Assembly (NCBI GenBank): GCA_958428235.1
Contig: CAUAFG010000009.1
Location: 35,055 to 99,054 of the forward strand
Direction: 5' to 3'
DNA length: 64,000 bases
DNA from: Faeciplasma sp900553675
GTDB taxonomy: Bacteria; Bacillota; Clostridia; Oscillospirales; Ruminococcaceae
The notes beneath the pieces were generated by a model that saw nothing but the letters and a program-made list of their open reading frames with translations, was not told where the DNA came from and did no database searches. Within the stretch, counting starts at the first letter, position 1, and each line of letters starts with the position of its first letter. The position numbers were made by a program, and so were the translations under genes. This document shows positions 1-7,970 of this stretch, one piece after another.

Positions 1-1150
1 GATGTAGATGACGAGTATACCCGCATTACAAACGGCATTCGGGATGCTGTCATGCCGGATGCTACAATGTGTGTACGGTTTACCGTTCAGGACAACAGGG
101 TGGTTCGCATTGCAGTGAACGAAGGAACAAATAAGCTATTACCTCAAAAGCAAGGGCATGAAGCCGAGCGGTGTTTATGTCCGTCAGGGTACATCCAGAG
201 TGCCGGCTTCTGCCGAACAGATCCGTCAGCTTATTAAAGAAAGCGATGGAGATACGTTTGAGGAAGCCCGCTCTCTTAATCAGGATTTAACCTTTGAAGC
301 GGCCGAGAAGGCGTTTAAGCGTTACGGCGTTGAGTTTACCGCCGAAAAATACCGCGCGCTTGGGATGATACAGCGCAGCGGAAGCGTCTATACAAATCTT
401 GCACTGCTTCTTTCGGATCAGTGCCTTCATACCACGAAAATCGCCGTTTTTAACGACGAGACCTGCACGGTTTTTCGGGACAGCAAGGAGTTTGGCGGCT
501 CGGTATTTAAGCAGTTTGAAAGCGCAGTCAGCTATCTTGCATTGTGCAATAAAACCAGTTCCGTAATAAAAGGAGTTGTCAGGACGGATAAGCAGGATTA
601 TCCCGAAGAGGCAATTCGTGAAGCTCTGCTGAATGCGCTTGTTCATCGTGATTACAGCTTCAGCGGCAGCATTATCATAAACGTCAACGACAGCAAGATG
701 GAGTTTATCTCGCTTGGCGGATTGCTTCCCGGACTTTCTACCGACGACATCCGCATAGGCATTTCTCAGCCCAGAAATAAGAATCTTGCCGAGGTGTTTC
801 ACCGTCTCCGCCTGATTGAAAGCTATGGCACCGGCATCCGCAGGATATTTAAGCTGTATGAGAAATGCGCCGTTCAACCGTATATTGAAGCAATTCCGAA
901 TGCTTTCAAAATCGTTTTGCCGAACATGAACGAGGCGTCGCCCTTGCCGCCTGATGAAAGTGTAATCACCGATCAGATGCGCAGGGTCATTGATTATATC
1001 GCGGATAACGGTCAGGCAACCGATACAGAGCTTGAAGAATTGCTTGACGTGAAGCACACGCGATTATATAACCTCGTGCGTGAAATGAAAGACCTCGGAA
1101 TCCTTCGCATTGAAGGCAGAGGAAAGGATAAGAGGTATTTGATACGGTGA
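1..1150 (+). pseudogene. AlbA_2/HATPase_c_4-type transcriptional regulator, 5'-truncated and frameshifted
   Basis: The reading frame open from base 1 encodes the end of an AlbA_2 (Schlafen-like) domain, running through ..RFTVQDNRVVRIAVNEGTNK. At about base 137 the homology moves to the frame that encodes YYLKSKGMKPSGVYVRQGTS, so one or two bases are wrong there. The rest (158-1150, 330 aa) has the HATPase_c_4 region (EEAIREALLNALVHRDYSF, then SYGTGIRRIF) and a C-terminal winged-helix part at about residues 270-330. The family are ATP-binding putative transcriptional regulators, often annotated RecG-like. The N-terminus lies outside the window. Restart at the ATG at 158 would give a protein without the AlbA_2 domain. 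Family assignment is from motif recognition; the frameshift is seen directly, but a sequencing error cannot be excluded. Confidence 0.75.
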
Positions 1151-1163
1151 TGGGTGGAGGATA

Positions 1164-1237
1164 ATACTAATTTTCCATAAAAGTGTACAGGGATTGCTTT
1201 GGCAACCCCTGTACACTTTTTAATGGGAAATAAGTAT
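1164..1237. repeat. Short inverted-repeat element, copy 1 (ATACTAATTTTC...GAAATAAGTAT)
   Basis: A 74-bp near-perfect palindrome with ends ATACTAATTTTCCAT and ATGGGAAATAAGTAT and an inner stem AAAGTGTACAGGG/CCCTGTACACTTT. The ends match elements at 27828, 36084 and 40546 and a single end at 20926. It lies just past the stop of the broken regulator and could act as a transcription terminator. The terminal sequence shared with the other copies suggests a mobile or repeated unit (MITE-like). Confidence 0.6.
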
Positions 1238-1499
1238 AAATCAATTTATGTTGAAAAATCGGATGAGGTGACTAACTATAAAAAGTCAAGGGCTTTTTAG
1301 AAAAATTCAAAAAATAAAAAGTAAAAAATAGTATAACAAACAAGCCCTGTATTTCAAGGTTTTTTAACATAGAATGGGGCAAAATTTGCTCCAAAATCCG
1401 CAAATCAGTTTAGTATGAACACGCTCTAGTATTGACAAAGTTTTGATGATTATTGCGTTTACACTGTTTGTTTTTTGAAGTCCGCAACCAATATCGGAT
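1238..1499. other. Gene-free stretch, AT-rich
   Basis: No supported gene. The sequence is AT-rich with runs of A and T. The translations starting at 1475 are antisense to the DUF4143 remnant next door and show no family resemblance. Confidence 0.5.
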
Positions 1500-2208
1500 T
1501 CATAGGTAGTTTACCGGGATTACTCTGTCTTTACCCCGAAGTGTTATCAACTTGTCATACAGACAAACCACGCCGCCCTGCCCCCCCGCTTCACGCCCGG
1601 AATTTTATCCAGCAGATCAAAGGCTTCAATATCTTTTTTTGCGGGTCGGCGTGCTTCTTTATTTCGATCGGATGTAATATCCCGCTTTCCTCAATCAAAA
1701 GGTCGATTTCGTTCATGTCCTTATCGCGATAGAAATACAGCGGGAGCTCTGAAATCACCTTGTTGTAGTAGCTTTTGACGATTTCCGACAACACGAAGCT
1801 CTCAAAGAATGCGCCTGCCATAGCTCCGTTTTTAAGCACATCCGGTGTGTTCCACTTTGTCAGATATGCGGCAAGCCCTGTGTCAAGAAAATACAGCTTT
1901 GGCGTTTTAACTGCTCTTTTCGTGATATTGTTGAAATATGGCTGAAGCAGATATACGATATTGGAGGCTACAAGGATTGAGAGCCAGCGTTCAGCGGTAG
2001 GTTGGCTGACGCCGACGTCCCTTGCCAAAGACGATAGATTCAGAAGCTGACCGGTGCCGCAGACCAGTTCCAGCACATTCATATCCCGGTTCAGCTCAGG
2101 ACGGGTCCTGTCGCAGATGTCCCGGTAAAGACGGGCGCTGCTCTTTTCCATGATCGGGCCGTAAGCCCATGCAAACCGCTGCCAGAAGATTTTGTTGTCA
2201 TTCTCCAT
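1500..2208 (-). pseudogene. Chimera: SAM-methyltransferase N-terminus fused to DUF4143 (AAA ATPase C-terminal domain), frameshifted
   Basis: The ORF 2208-1591 starts like a class I methyltransferase (MENDNKIFWQRFAWAYGPIM..., motif LELVCGTGQL at residues 46-55). From residue 55 it continues as a DUF4143 domain of archaeal/bacterial DUF4143 ATPases (LARDVGVSQPTAERWLSIL, KLYFLDTGLAAYLT, FFESFVLSEI, YFYRDKDMNEIDLLI, HPIEIKKHA). The 3' end is also broken. A run of seven A (expected eight) near 1637 shifts the frame, and a second slip occurs near 1590. The expected tail (VVCLYDKLITL ... VIPVNYL, stop at 1500-1502) can still be read in the other frame. Neither half would be functional. The start overlaps the end of the preceding methyltransferase gene by 11 bp, so the 5' half belongs to that operon and the DUF4143 piece is foreign to it. 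Confidence 0.8.
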
Positions 2209-3004
2209 TTTTGCAAGCCTCTAACACCGCCAGTTTATTGGACAGGTTCCGCAAGGCCGGGATTTTTCCGATTACCCGGTAGATAGGATATAGCTCCTTC
2301 ATGCCATCCACCAGACTCACATCCTCTACCCAGCGCACCACAGGGCAGAGCGCCGCGATTTCCTCGCCGGACCTTGCTCCCCAAGTGAATTTGGTCTGGG
2401 ATGCTTCGATGGACTTCTCCTTCACATGCCCCACGACCCAGGGGTTCATAAACTCCATGATGACCTTCGCTTTGTAGAAACGGGCGGCGATGATACCTAA
2501 AATCTGCCCTACATCCTGTTGCGTAAGGTACATGGACAGGCCCTCTATCACCACCAGAACCTTCTCCCCGTCCGGGGAAATTCGATCCGTCCAACCGAGG
2601 TCCATAGCGGAGCGGGGAATCATGGACACCCGTCCCTCCTCCCGCAAAAAGCGGCGGCGCACCGCAATCGTCTCGGGCAAGTCCAGATTATACCAGCGGA
2701 TCTGTCCGTTATCTACCCGGTAAAACCGGGTGTCCAGACCGCAGGCGATGTTGACCACCGTGCCGTTTGGATTTTCGTCAACAAACTGCTTCACCATTCC
2801 ATCCAGCAGAATCGTCCGGGCCAGCACACCGCTGGACATCAGGGCATCCTTGTCCGCCTTAGAGAAGTCGTAGTTCATTGCTTTGGCAATCTCAATGGCC
2901 TTCCCATCGTAAAATTTGTGCCCTGGCTTTTGGGAGTAGACCGCCCGGGCGTACATTGTCTGGAGCATGGTTTCCGCCACGCCAGTCAAATCAACCGTAC
3001 TCAT
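2198..3004 (-). CDS. Class I SAM-dependent methyltransferase, leucine carboxyl methyltransferase (LCMT) family
   Basis: A protein of 268 aa from the ATG at 3004. That start overlaps the stop of the upstream gene as ATGA, which favours it over the in-frame start at 3040. The SAM-binding glycine motif is NIACGLDTRFY (residues 85-95), followed by the acidic NLDLPETI and the LVVIEGLSMYLT block typical of LCMT/PPM1-like bacterial enzymes. Such enzymes methylate carboxylates or small polyketide/peptide acids; the substrate here is unknown. It is near the distal end of the long minus-strand operon and is followed, with an 11-bp overlap, by the remnant of another methyltransferase gene. Family call is firm, function open. 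Confidence 0.85.
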   Translation of the reverse strand: MSTVDLTGVAETMLQTMYARAVYSQKPGHKFYDGKAIEIAKAMNYDFSKADKDALMSSGVLARTILLDGMVKQFVDENPNGTVVNIACGLDTRFYRVDNGQIRWYNLDLPETIAVRRRFLREEGRVSMIPRSAMDLGWTDRISPDGEKVLVVIEGLSMYLTQQDVGQILGIIAARFYKAKVIMEFMNPWVVGHVKEKSIEASQTKFTWGARSGEEIAALCPVVRWVEDVSLVDGMKELYPIYRVIGKIPALRNLSNKLAVLEACKNGE

Positions 3005-3690
3005 GATGGTTTCTCCTTCCCTTTTCGCCTGCCCAGCCAAAGCAGCATACTGCCAAACCAGAGCGCCATACTCTCACTCATGAGGCCATTGGTGAAGGCC
3101 AGCCGAAAAGCGCCGTCAGGCATTAACAAAGTAACAGCCTTCAAAATCCCGTAAAATACCAGTGGGTTGGAAAGCGCCATCCATCTGGGAAAATGACTTT
3201 TGCCCCTGATGAGCAGATATGCCCAGTAAAAATACGGCGGCAGCATCAGCACCTCGCTGACCGGTACGATCCACGCCAAATGTCCAAACAGCGCTTCCGA
3301 TACGGACAGTGCCGCCGCCTCATAGCCGTTCCCGGTCATCCACTCGAAGCCGAACAGTATCATGATGTAAAATAGATGCAGCGCCAGCCACGGAGTCAGG
3401 CTGAATGTAGTAAGATGCCAATAGATGCGTTTGCGCTGCTCTCCTCTTAAAAAATTCCCGAGAGCCAGCAGGGCAATGCCATAGAGAAGAATCCCTGGAA
3501 AGGACAGCGCCATGGCAAGATTATTCCGCCACGCGGGGATTGCCGCAGCGCCCTCCGTAAGCCAGAAAATACTGCCTTTATGCGCCGTATCTCCATACAG
3601 CATCAGCCAGTCGCCCGCGCCAAAGCACAAGCAGCCCAATACGCCGCAAAGCAGGGCAAGCGCCGTTTTTCGTTTTACTTTCAAATCCAT
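3001..3690 (-). CDS. Six-helix integral membrane protein, DUF6796-like
   Basis: About 229 aa from the ATG at 3690 (MDLKVKRKTALALLCG); an in-frame start at 3699 is possible. Hydrophobic segments are visible near residues 8-28, 50-72, 84-108, 126-160, 170-190 and 200-220, with few charged residues between them. It resembles the DUF6796 family seen in Clostridia, by overall pattern rather than any catalytic motif. The stop overlaps the start of the methyltransferase gene (ATGA), so the two are translationally coupled. No enzymatic or transport role can be read from the sequence. Confidence 0.65.
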   Translation of the reverse strand: MDLKVKRKTALALLCGVLGCLCFGAGDWLMLYGDTAHKGSIFWLTEGAAAIPAWRNNLAMALSFPGILLYGIALLALGNFLRGEQRKRIYWHLTTFSLTPWLALHLFYIMILFGFEWMTGNGYEAAALSVSEALFGHLAWIVPVSEVLMLPPYFYWAYLLIRGKSHFPRWMALSNPLVFYGILKAVTLLMPDGAFRLAFTNGLMSESMALWFGSMLLWLGRRKGKEKPS

Positions 3691-3714
3691 CCTTCTCACT
3701 CCTTACATGCTCTG

Positions 3715-4317
3715 TTACCGTTTGCGGCGGTAGCGGAAATCACAGCGCCCGCCGCCCTCCGCAATGGTGGTGGTGCGCGCAAGCTCCAAGTCCATTAAAT
3801 CCGCCAGAACGAAGTCCAGACGGCATAGATACTTTGCAAGTTCAAAGCAGCCCTCGTCTCGGCAGAGCTTACATGCGCCGCACTCCAAATAGTCATAGCC
3901 CAGGTCGAATGTTTCCCCGCCGGGCAGGACGTCCACGACCCAGTCGTTTTCATATTTTTTCTTCTTTGATTCCGCCGCCCATTGCAGACGGCCCGGCAGC
4001 TTCTTTTCGTCCAGATAGGCGTCCGCGCCTCCCAGGACAGCAGCAAACAGTCTGCTCTTTTGAAGGCCATCGCGAAACAGGGCATAGTTTTCCTCCGGAT
4101 TGCTTCCCGTGCTCCGGTTCAGCGCGATAAACCACGCAGCCATGCAGTAGGCGCTCAGCAGCCGGGACGGGCCGATGTTCTTCGCCCGCCAAATGATCGC
4201 CCGATATTCCTGCCTTGCGTTTTTCAGCGTCCGGTGCCCATATAGCTTTTCTATCTGCCTTTTACAGGCATGGCTGTAAAACCAGCCGTAGATCCTTGTT
4301 CCTGCGTTTTCTTTCAT
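3715..4317 (-). CDS. L-2-amino-thiazoline-4-carboxylic acid (ATC) hydrolase family protein
   Basis: A 200-aa soluble protein. The C-terminal cysteine-rich block ECGACKLCRDEGCFELAKYLC (about residues 145-165), followed by LDFVLADLM and a basic tail, fits the ATC hydrolase family (Pfam L-2-amino-thiazoline-4-carboxylic acid hydrolase). The characterised Pseudomonas enzyme opens ATC to N-carbamoyl-L-cysteine on the way to L-cysteine. Most Clostridia members are uncharacterised and their substrate may differ. The start overlaps the stop of the metallo-hydrolase gene (ATGA at 4314-4317). Its presence in an operon headed by CydDC-like exporters suggests thiol or thiazoline chemistry, which is inference. 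Confidence 0.7.
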   Translation of the reverse strand: MKENAGTRIYGWFYSHACKRQIEKLYGHRTLKNARQEYRAIIWRAKNIGPSRLLSAYCMAAWFIALNRSTGSNPEENYALFRDGLQKSRLFAAVLGGADAYLDEKKLPGRLQWAAESKKKKYENDWVVDVLPGGETFDLGYDYLECGACKLCRDEGCFELAKYLCRLDFVLADLMDLELARTTTIAEGGGRCDFRYRRKR

Positions 4318-5189
4318 GCCCGTATCCTCTTCTGCTTTTTCAGGCGTACGCTCCGGGCCTTTTCTTCTGTGTCGTCGGATTCGTCATAGCCGTCATAGGG
4401 GGCATCCGGGTCATGGGGCTTTTGCTTCACATAGGCGTTACACACTTTGTCCCGCTGGGCAAAGGCGAAGTCCAGGTCGTCTGTCCAGCCAGTGTGTCCT
4501 GTGATGATCTTGGGATGAAGTTCCCGCGCCCGAAGCTTTTCTTCCAGCGTCGCCAGAGATTGAATTGCCACCCGGTTGTCCTCCGCCAGCATGTTGATAA
4601 AACTGCGTCCCCCGTCCGGCCCAAACCAGATGGTATCGCCGGTGAACAGATACCCATTGTCGATCAGGTAGACCATATGTCCCCAGGTGTGTCCCGGAAC
4701 AAGGAAACACTCGATCTTGATATCTCCAATGGAAAATACCTGCCCGTCCCTCAGAAGTTCTTTCCTGTTGTCGCTATGTACCATTGGAAGTTTATAAAGG
4801 CCATGGATTACCCTCCGCCTTCTTTCGCCGGTGAGGTATTTATTTTCCTCCTCCCCAATATACAGCGTCGCATTGCGGAACAGCCCGTCGCTGTCCGTCT
4901 CCACCGCACCCACATGGTCGGTGTCCTGATGAGTAATAAGGATGTGCCGGATGTCGGCGGGATCTAAGTCCAGCCAGCCCATTTTTTCCTTGAGACGGTC
5001 GTAATTGTAGCCTGCGTCGATCATAATGGTTACACCGTTTTTGGTATAAAAGAAGATGTTTGCAATGAATTCCCGAACACAGCTTACCCGTTCATCCATA
5101 TGACCTGTGTTTAGGGGCTTGAAAATCTCTTTGCCCCGGTAGAGAAACGACATTACTTTTTCCTGAAATGCTGACGCATGTTTCGACAT
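4314..5189 (-). CDS. Metallo-beta-lactamase-fold hydrolase (lactonase-like)
   Basis: 291 aa, with the start at 5189 supported by GGAGG 9 bases upstream. Metal-site motifs in order are ITHQDTDHVG (HxDxDH, with Asp replacing the usual second His), PGHTWGH, FTGDT and ITGHTG. This is the layout of the acyl-homoserine-lactonase/glyoxalase-II branch of the fold. The last ~40 residues are highly charged (DGYDESDDTEEKARSV...). The Asp variant of the first motif is common in MBL hydrolases and does not by itself mean loss of activity. It would bind two metals and hydrolyse an ester, lactone or thioester. Coupled to the ATC-hydrolase gene by a 4-bp overlap. Confidence 0.85.
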   Translation of the reverse strand: MSKHASAFQEKVMSFLYRGKEIFKPLNTGHMDERVSCVREFIANIFFYTKNGVTIMIDAGYNYDRLKEKMGWLDLDPADIRHILITHQDTDHVGAVETDSDGLFRNATLYIGEEENKYLTGERRRRVIHGLYKLPMVHSDNRKELLRDGQVFSIGDIKIECFLVPGHTWGHMVYLIDNGYLFTGDTIWFGPDGGRSFINMLAEDNRVAIQSLATLEEKLRARELHPKIITGHTGWTDDLDFAFAQRDKVCNAYVKQKPHDPDAPYDGYDESDDTEEKARSVRLKKQKRIRA

Positions 5190-5204
5190 TTTACTTTCCT
5201 CCGC

Positions 5205-6101
5205 TCATATATAGCTTCTTTTACCATTGCATAACAAATTCCAGTGTTCTTTCCAGAGAATCCATCCGGGCCTTCCGTCCAGGCTCCTTGTGCTTTCCCC
5301 GGCGCCACGGAAGAATTTCGCCGCGGAAAGCTCCATGGGTACAAACAGGTGGCTGCCATGGTCATAGCTCAAGTGCCGGTGGAGATAGGCAAAGCCATGC
5401 GCGTCCAGCCGCTCCATGATGGCTTCTGCCGCCGGCTCCGAGGGCCACATGGTGTCCATTTTCGAGGAGATCAGCAAAATGGGGCCTGTGATATTCTCCA
5501 CCCTGATTTCCGCTCCCGGGCTTGGCTGCCGAACCAGGGGCAGATACAGGTCGAACATGCTGACTTCCCGGGCCTTCAGACTTTTCCATAGGATACTGCC
5601 GTAGGGCGTTTTCTCATAACCGAAGGGCGTATAGGGAACTTCCTTGCCGTGAAAGCTCCAGGAGCTTCCCGGCATCAGCTTTATACCTTTCCCTTTGGCA
5701 AACCCCTGGCACACCGTACTCATAGGCGCCGCCGCAATGACCGCGTTAATCAGCCCCGGCAGCAGACTCCCGGCGGTCAGCGCCAGCTCCGCTCCCTTGG
5801 AAATGCCCCACAGTCCCACTTTCTCATAGCCCATTTCATGCAGCCGCTTTGCCGCTGCTTCCAGCGTATCAATGGGAACATGATAGAATACGTTTGGAAG
5901 CCCTTCTTCATTTACATAGGCGAGCGCCAAAGCGGTCAGGCCACGCCCCTGAAAAATCGCAGCCAGCTTCCGAGCCAGCTCATATTTCCCGTCGCTGCCG
6001 CCAAAGCAGATCAGTGTTTTCCCCGGGTATTTGTCCGTCTCCGGGCAGAACAGCTCCCCGTGAAAGCCATCGGTTTTCATCCTGAACATTGTGTTTTGCA
6101 T
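5205..6101 (-). CDS. Alpha/beta hydrolase with BAAT (acyl-CoA thioester hydrolase/bile acid-CoA acyltransferase) C-terminal domain
   Basis: 298 aa from the ATG at 6101, chosen because GGAGAGG sits just upstream; the GTG at 6119 lacks a spaced site. The nucleophile elbow is LWGISKGAEL (Ser in GxSxG, about residue 110). A later MDTMWPSEPA supplies the acid and YDHGSHL the catalytic histidine. The domain matches BAAT_C (dienelactone-hydrolase-like). In bacteria these act on acyl thioesters or esters; the substrate is unknown. It is separated from the MBL gene by only 15 bases and is part of the long minus-strand operon. Confidence 0.8.
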   Translation of the reverse strand: MQNTMFRMKTDGFHGELFCPETDKYPGKTLICFGGSDGKYELARKLAAIFQGRGLTALALAYVNEEGLPNVFYHVPIDTLEAAAKRLHEMGYEKVGLWGISKGAELALTAGSLLPGLINAVIAAAPMSTVCQGFAKGKGIKLMPGSSWSFHGKEVPYTPFGYEKTPYGSILWKSLKAREVSMFDLYLPLVRQPSPGAEIRVENITGPILLISSKMDTMWPSEPAAEAIMERLDAHGFAYLHRHLSYDHGSHLFVPMELSAAKFFRGAGESTRSLDGRPGWILWKEHWNLLCNGKRSYI

Positions 6102-6166
6102 TTTCTTCTTCCTCTCCACTTAAAATTGTGTGCGAACCCACGCCGCTTTCATTTCTCTTGCTCTTC

Positions 6167-6646
6167 TCAGAATAACAGACAGATTCCGGACAGGATCGCC
6201 GCAAGCATCGGATAACCGATTATGGTTGCGACCCATTTTCTTACGAGTGCTTTCTTTGGAATATACGGCAATAGATCTTCCGTACCGGGAATGATCCATG
6301 CTTTTGTTTTGCCCACCCAATACCAATCGATAAAGAGACGGTCAAACAGCCCTTCAATCCATAGGATTGCTGTCATCTGTATAAAAAGATCCCAGAACCC
6401 CCTTGCTCCATTCACAAAATATACCATCCCCGGTACCAAAATCAAAACCGGGGCAAAGATAGCGATCCGTACCGCCTTGCGGGATCTTTCGATTTTCTCT
6501 TTCGTGGTAAGCCCTAGCTTTACAACTTTCTCCTGCACAGCTGGTTCATAAAAATAGACACAGCCCACAGGCCCGTCTGCGATTCCAACTACACAAATCA
6601 CAAGCAAAATGAAACACAAGGCGATACCTTCCAATAAAATCAACAT
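6167..6646 (-). CDS. Small membrane protein, paralogue of its upstream neighbour
   Basis: 159 aa from the ATG at 6646, preceded by AGGAGGAG; the longer frame back to 6703 is not supported. There are about four hydrophobic helices (residues 3-25, 58-78, 84-104, 135-157). A conserved WVG..KAWIIPGTEDLLPY segment lies between helices 3 and 4, and a matching IPGTED motif occurs in the gene directly upstream. No known family recognised. The gene starts 11 bases after the neighbour's stop, so the two are co-expressed and may form a hetero-oligomer; that is inference. Confidence 0.7.
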   Translation of the reverse strand: MLILLEGIALCFILLVICVVGIADGPVGCVYFYEPAVQEKVVKLGLTTKEKIERSRKAVRIAIFAPVLILVPGMVYFVNGARGFWDLFIQMTAILWIEGLFDRLFIDWYWVGKTKAWIIPGTEDLLPYIPKKALVRKWVATIIGYPMLAAILSGICLLF

Positions 6647-6657
6647 ACACGCTCCTC

Positions 6658-7167
6658 CTATATTTTTGTGAACAGCGCTGTCAGTACGCCCACCAGTGCA
6701 CAAACCGGCAGACCGATGAACTGTCCCTTCACGCTTTCTTTGATATGGAATAGATAGTCCTGATACGCTTCCATATCTTCTGTACCGGGGATGCGTACCC
6801 GCTTGTCATGGCACACCCACAGGCAGTCTATGACAAGTGCGTCGTACCAGTTCACCACAGTCCAGATCAAATAGCTGTATCCAAATCCGTCGGTAAAGCT
6901 CCGGGCATCATTGAAACAGTACACCGTAATGGCGAACAACAACGCAATTATCAATGCCGCCGCAATCTTTTTGACCAGCACCACTCTGGAGCCGGAGCGC
7001 TGATTCTCCTTAATCAGCCCCAGCTCCTGCGCCCGCTGCCCAATGGCAGGCGGCAAGTCATGTACCACTGCCAGGGGATTTTTCCGGCTGATTGTCACAA
7101 CAATGACGGTGAACAGAACACATAAAATAACACACTCCATTAAAAGTATCGACCAGTTCATTTGCAT
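6658..7167 (-). CDS. Small membrane protein with IPGTED motif
   Basis: 169 aa with four predicted helices (residues 5-25, 68-85, 92-112, 145-165). It shares with the downstream gene the order helix, basic loop, helix pair, the motif WVCHDKRVRIPGTEDMEAY, then a final helix starting IGLPVCALVG (neighbour: IGYPMLAAIL). The pair therefore looks like an old tandem duplication. An AGGAGG-like site lies upstream of 7167. No family or function recognised; the IPGTED loop between helices is the only strongly shared feature. Confidence 0.7.
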   Translation of the reverse strand: MQMNWSILLMECVILCVLFTVIVVTISRKNPLAVVHDLPPAIGQRAQELGLIKENQRSGSRVVLVKKIAAALIIALLFAITVYCFNDARSFTDGFGYSYLIWTVVNWYDALVIDCLWVCHDKRVRIPGTEDMEAYQDYLFHIKESVKGQFIGLPVCALVGVLTALFTKI

Positions 7168-7179
7168 CCTCCTTTTTTC

Positions 7180-7632
7180 TCAACGAGGCCGCGTTCCAAT
7201 CATTTTCATGCCGTTTTCCGCCTCTCCACTAATTTCCGTTCCGTCCGGCTTTGCTCCACGGATCGTCCTCACGCCGAGCAGGAAATACACCATATGGCAG
7301 ACCCATACGATGGCAAGGATTACGCAGGGAACTATCAAGTCCTTTCTGAGCATCATAAAAAATCCAAAGCCCATAAGTAAGGTTACCGGGATGATTATGC
7401 CCGCCTTTGTTTTGGCGGTCATGCCATTTTTCTGCACAAAGGATTCCAGATTCTTTTTATATAGCTTCGTCCCCACAAACCAGTCGTGAAGCTTTTTGGA
7501 CGAATTTGCAAAGCAGAACACCGTCAGCAGGAAAAACGGAACCGTCGGCAGAATCGGCAGAGCTATGCCTACACAGCCTACTCCCAACGAGATACATCCT
7601 ACAATCAAAAACAGCAGCCTTTTCAGCTTCAT
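7180..7632 (-). CDS. DUF454 (YbaN-like) inner-membrane protein
   Basis: 150 aa. The N-terminus MKLKRLLFLIVGCISLGVG leads into GIALPILPTVPFFLLTVFCFANSS, the hallmark of the DUF454/YbaN family: GxxLPxLPTxPFxLLxxxCFxRSS followed by a W. Two further helices sit near residues 80-98 and 103-122. Family members are small membrane proteins of unknown role. The start overlaps the stop of the YgbA-like gene as ATGA, so translation is coupled. The family call is firm. Confidence 0.85.
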   Translation of the reverse strand: MKLKRLLFLIVGCISLGVGCVGIALPILPTVPFFLLTVFCFANSSKKLHDWFVGTKLYKKNLESFVQKNGMTAKTKAGIIIPVTLLMGFGFFMMLRKDLIVPCVILAIVWVCHMVYFLLGVRTIRGAKPDGTEISGEAENGMKMIGTRPR

Positions 7633-7970
7633 ATCTGACTCTCCAATCTTCGTTTTTCTTTCTTTGTTTCGATTACATGGCGGAGCGCCGCCACCGGGTG
7701 ATGGAAGATCATCCGCGGTCCCGAAAAGCGCATGACTTTGCGGATTTTCTCACGCATTTCGGGCTTGTAGCAGTGAACCCTGCAGTTTGAGCAGAAGGTT
7801 TTTGTCTCCATAAAGGGGAATTTATCGTTGCGTTGCCGGGCATAGTCGTTCAGCGCAGCACATTCCGGGCAGAGTGCCCCTTTTGTCCCGTGATTTTTCC
7901 TGCAATACAGTGCTATCATCTGTGAGACCATCCGCTTTTCGCGCTCACGCTTGCTTTCTATGCTTCTCAT
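7629..7970 (-). CDS. Nitrous-oxide-stimulated promoter family protein (YgbA-like)
   Basis: 113 aa, soluble, with two cysteine pairs: LYCRKNHG...LCPECAALNDYA and TFCSNCRVHCYKPEMREKIRKVM, followed by FSGPRMIFHHPV. This matches the YgbA family (Pfam nitrous oxide-stimulated promoter). In Enterobacteria ygbA is under NsrR control and linked to recovery from nitrosative stress. The spaced cysteines suggest a metal or Fe-S site. The start overlaps the upstream exporter's stop as TGATG. In gut Firmicutes such genes often sit beside DUF454, as here. Confidence 0.8.
   Translation of the reverse strand: MRSIESKREREKRMVSQMIALYCRKNHGTKGALCPECAALNDYARQRNDKFPFMETKTFCSNCRVHCYKPEMREKIRKVMRFSGPRMIFHHPVAALRHVIETKKEKRRLESQI

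Noticed and set aside
287..1057. 256-codon open frame on the minus strand opposite the AlbA_2 regulator
   Set aside because: Antisense to a recognisable gene, with no family motif and no ribosome binding site.
2519..3154. 211-codon plus-strand frame opposite the LCMT methyltransferase
   Set aside because: A shadow of the GC-rich codons of the real gene; the minus-strand protein carries clear motifs.
4215..4967. 250-codon plus-strand frame opposite the MBL hydrolase
   Set aside because: Antisense to a gene with intact metal-binding motifs; no own start site.
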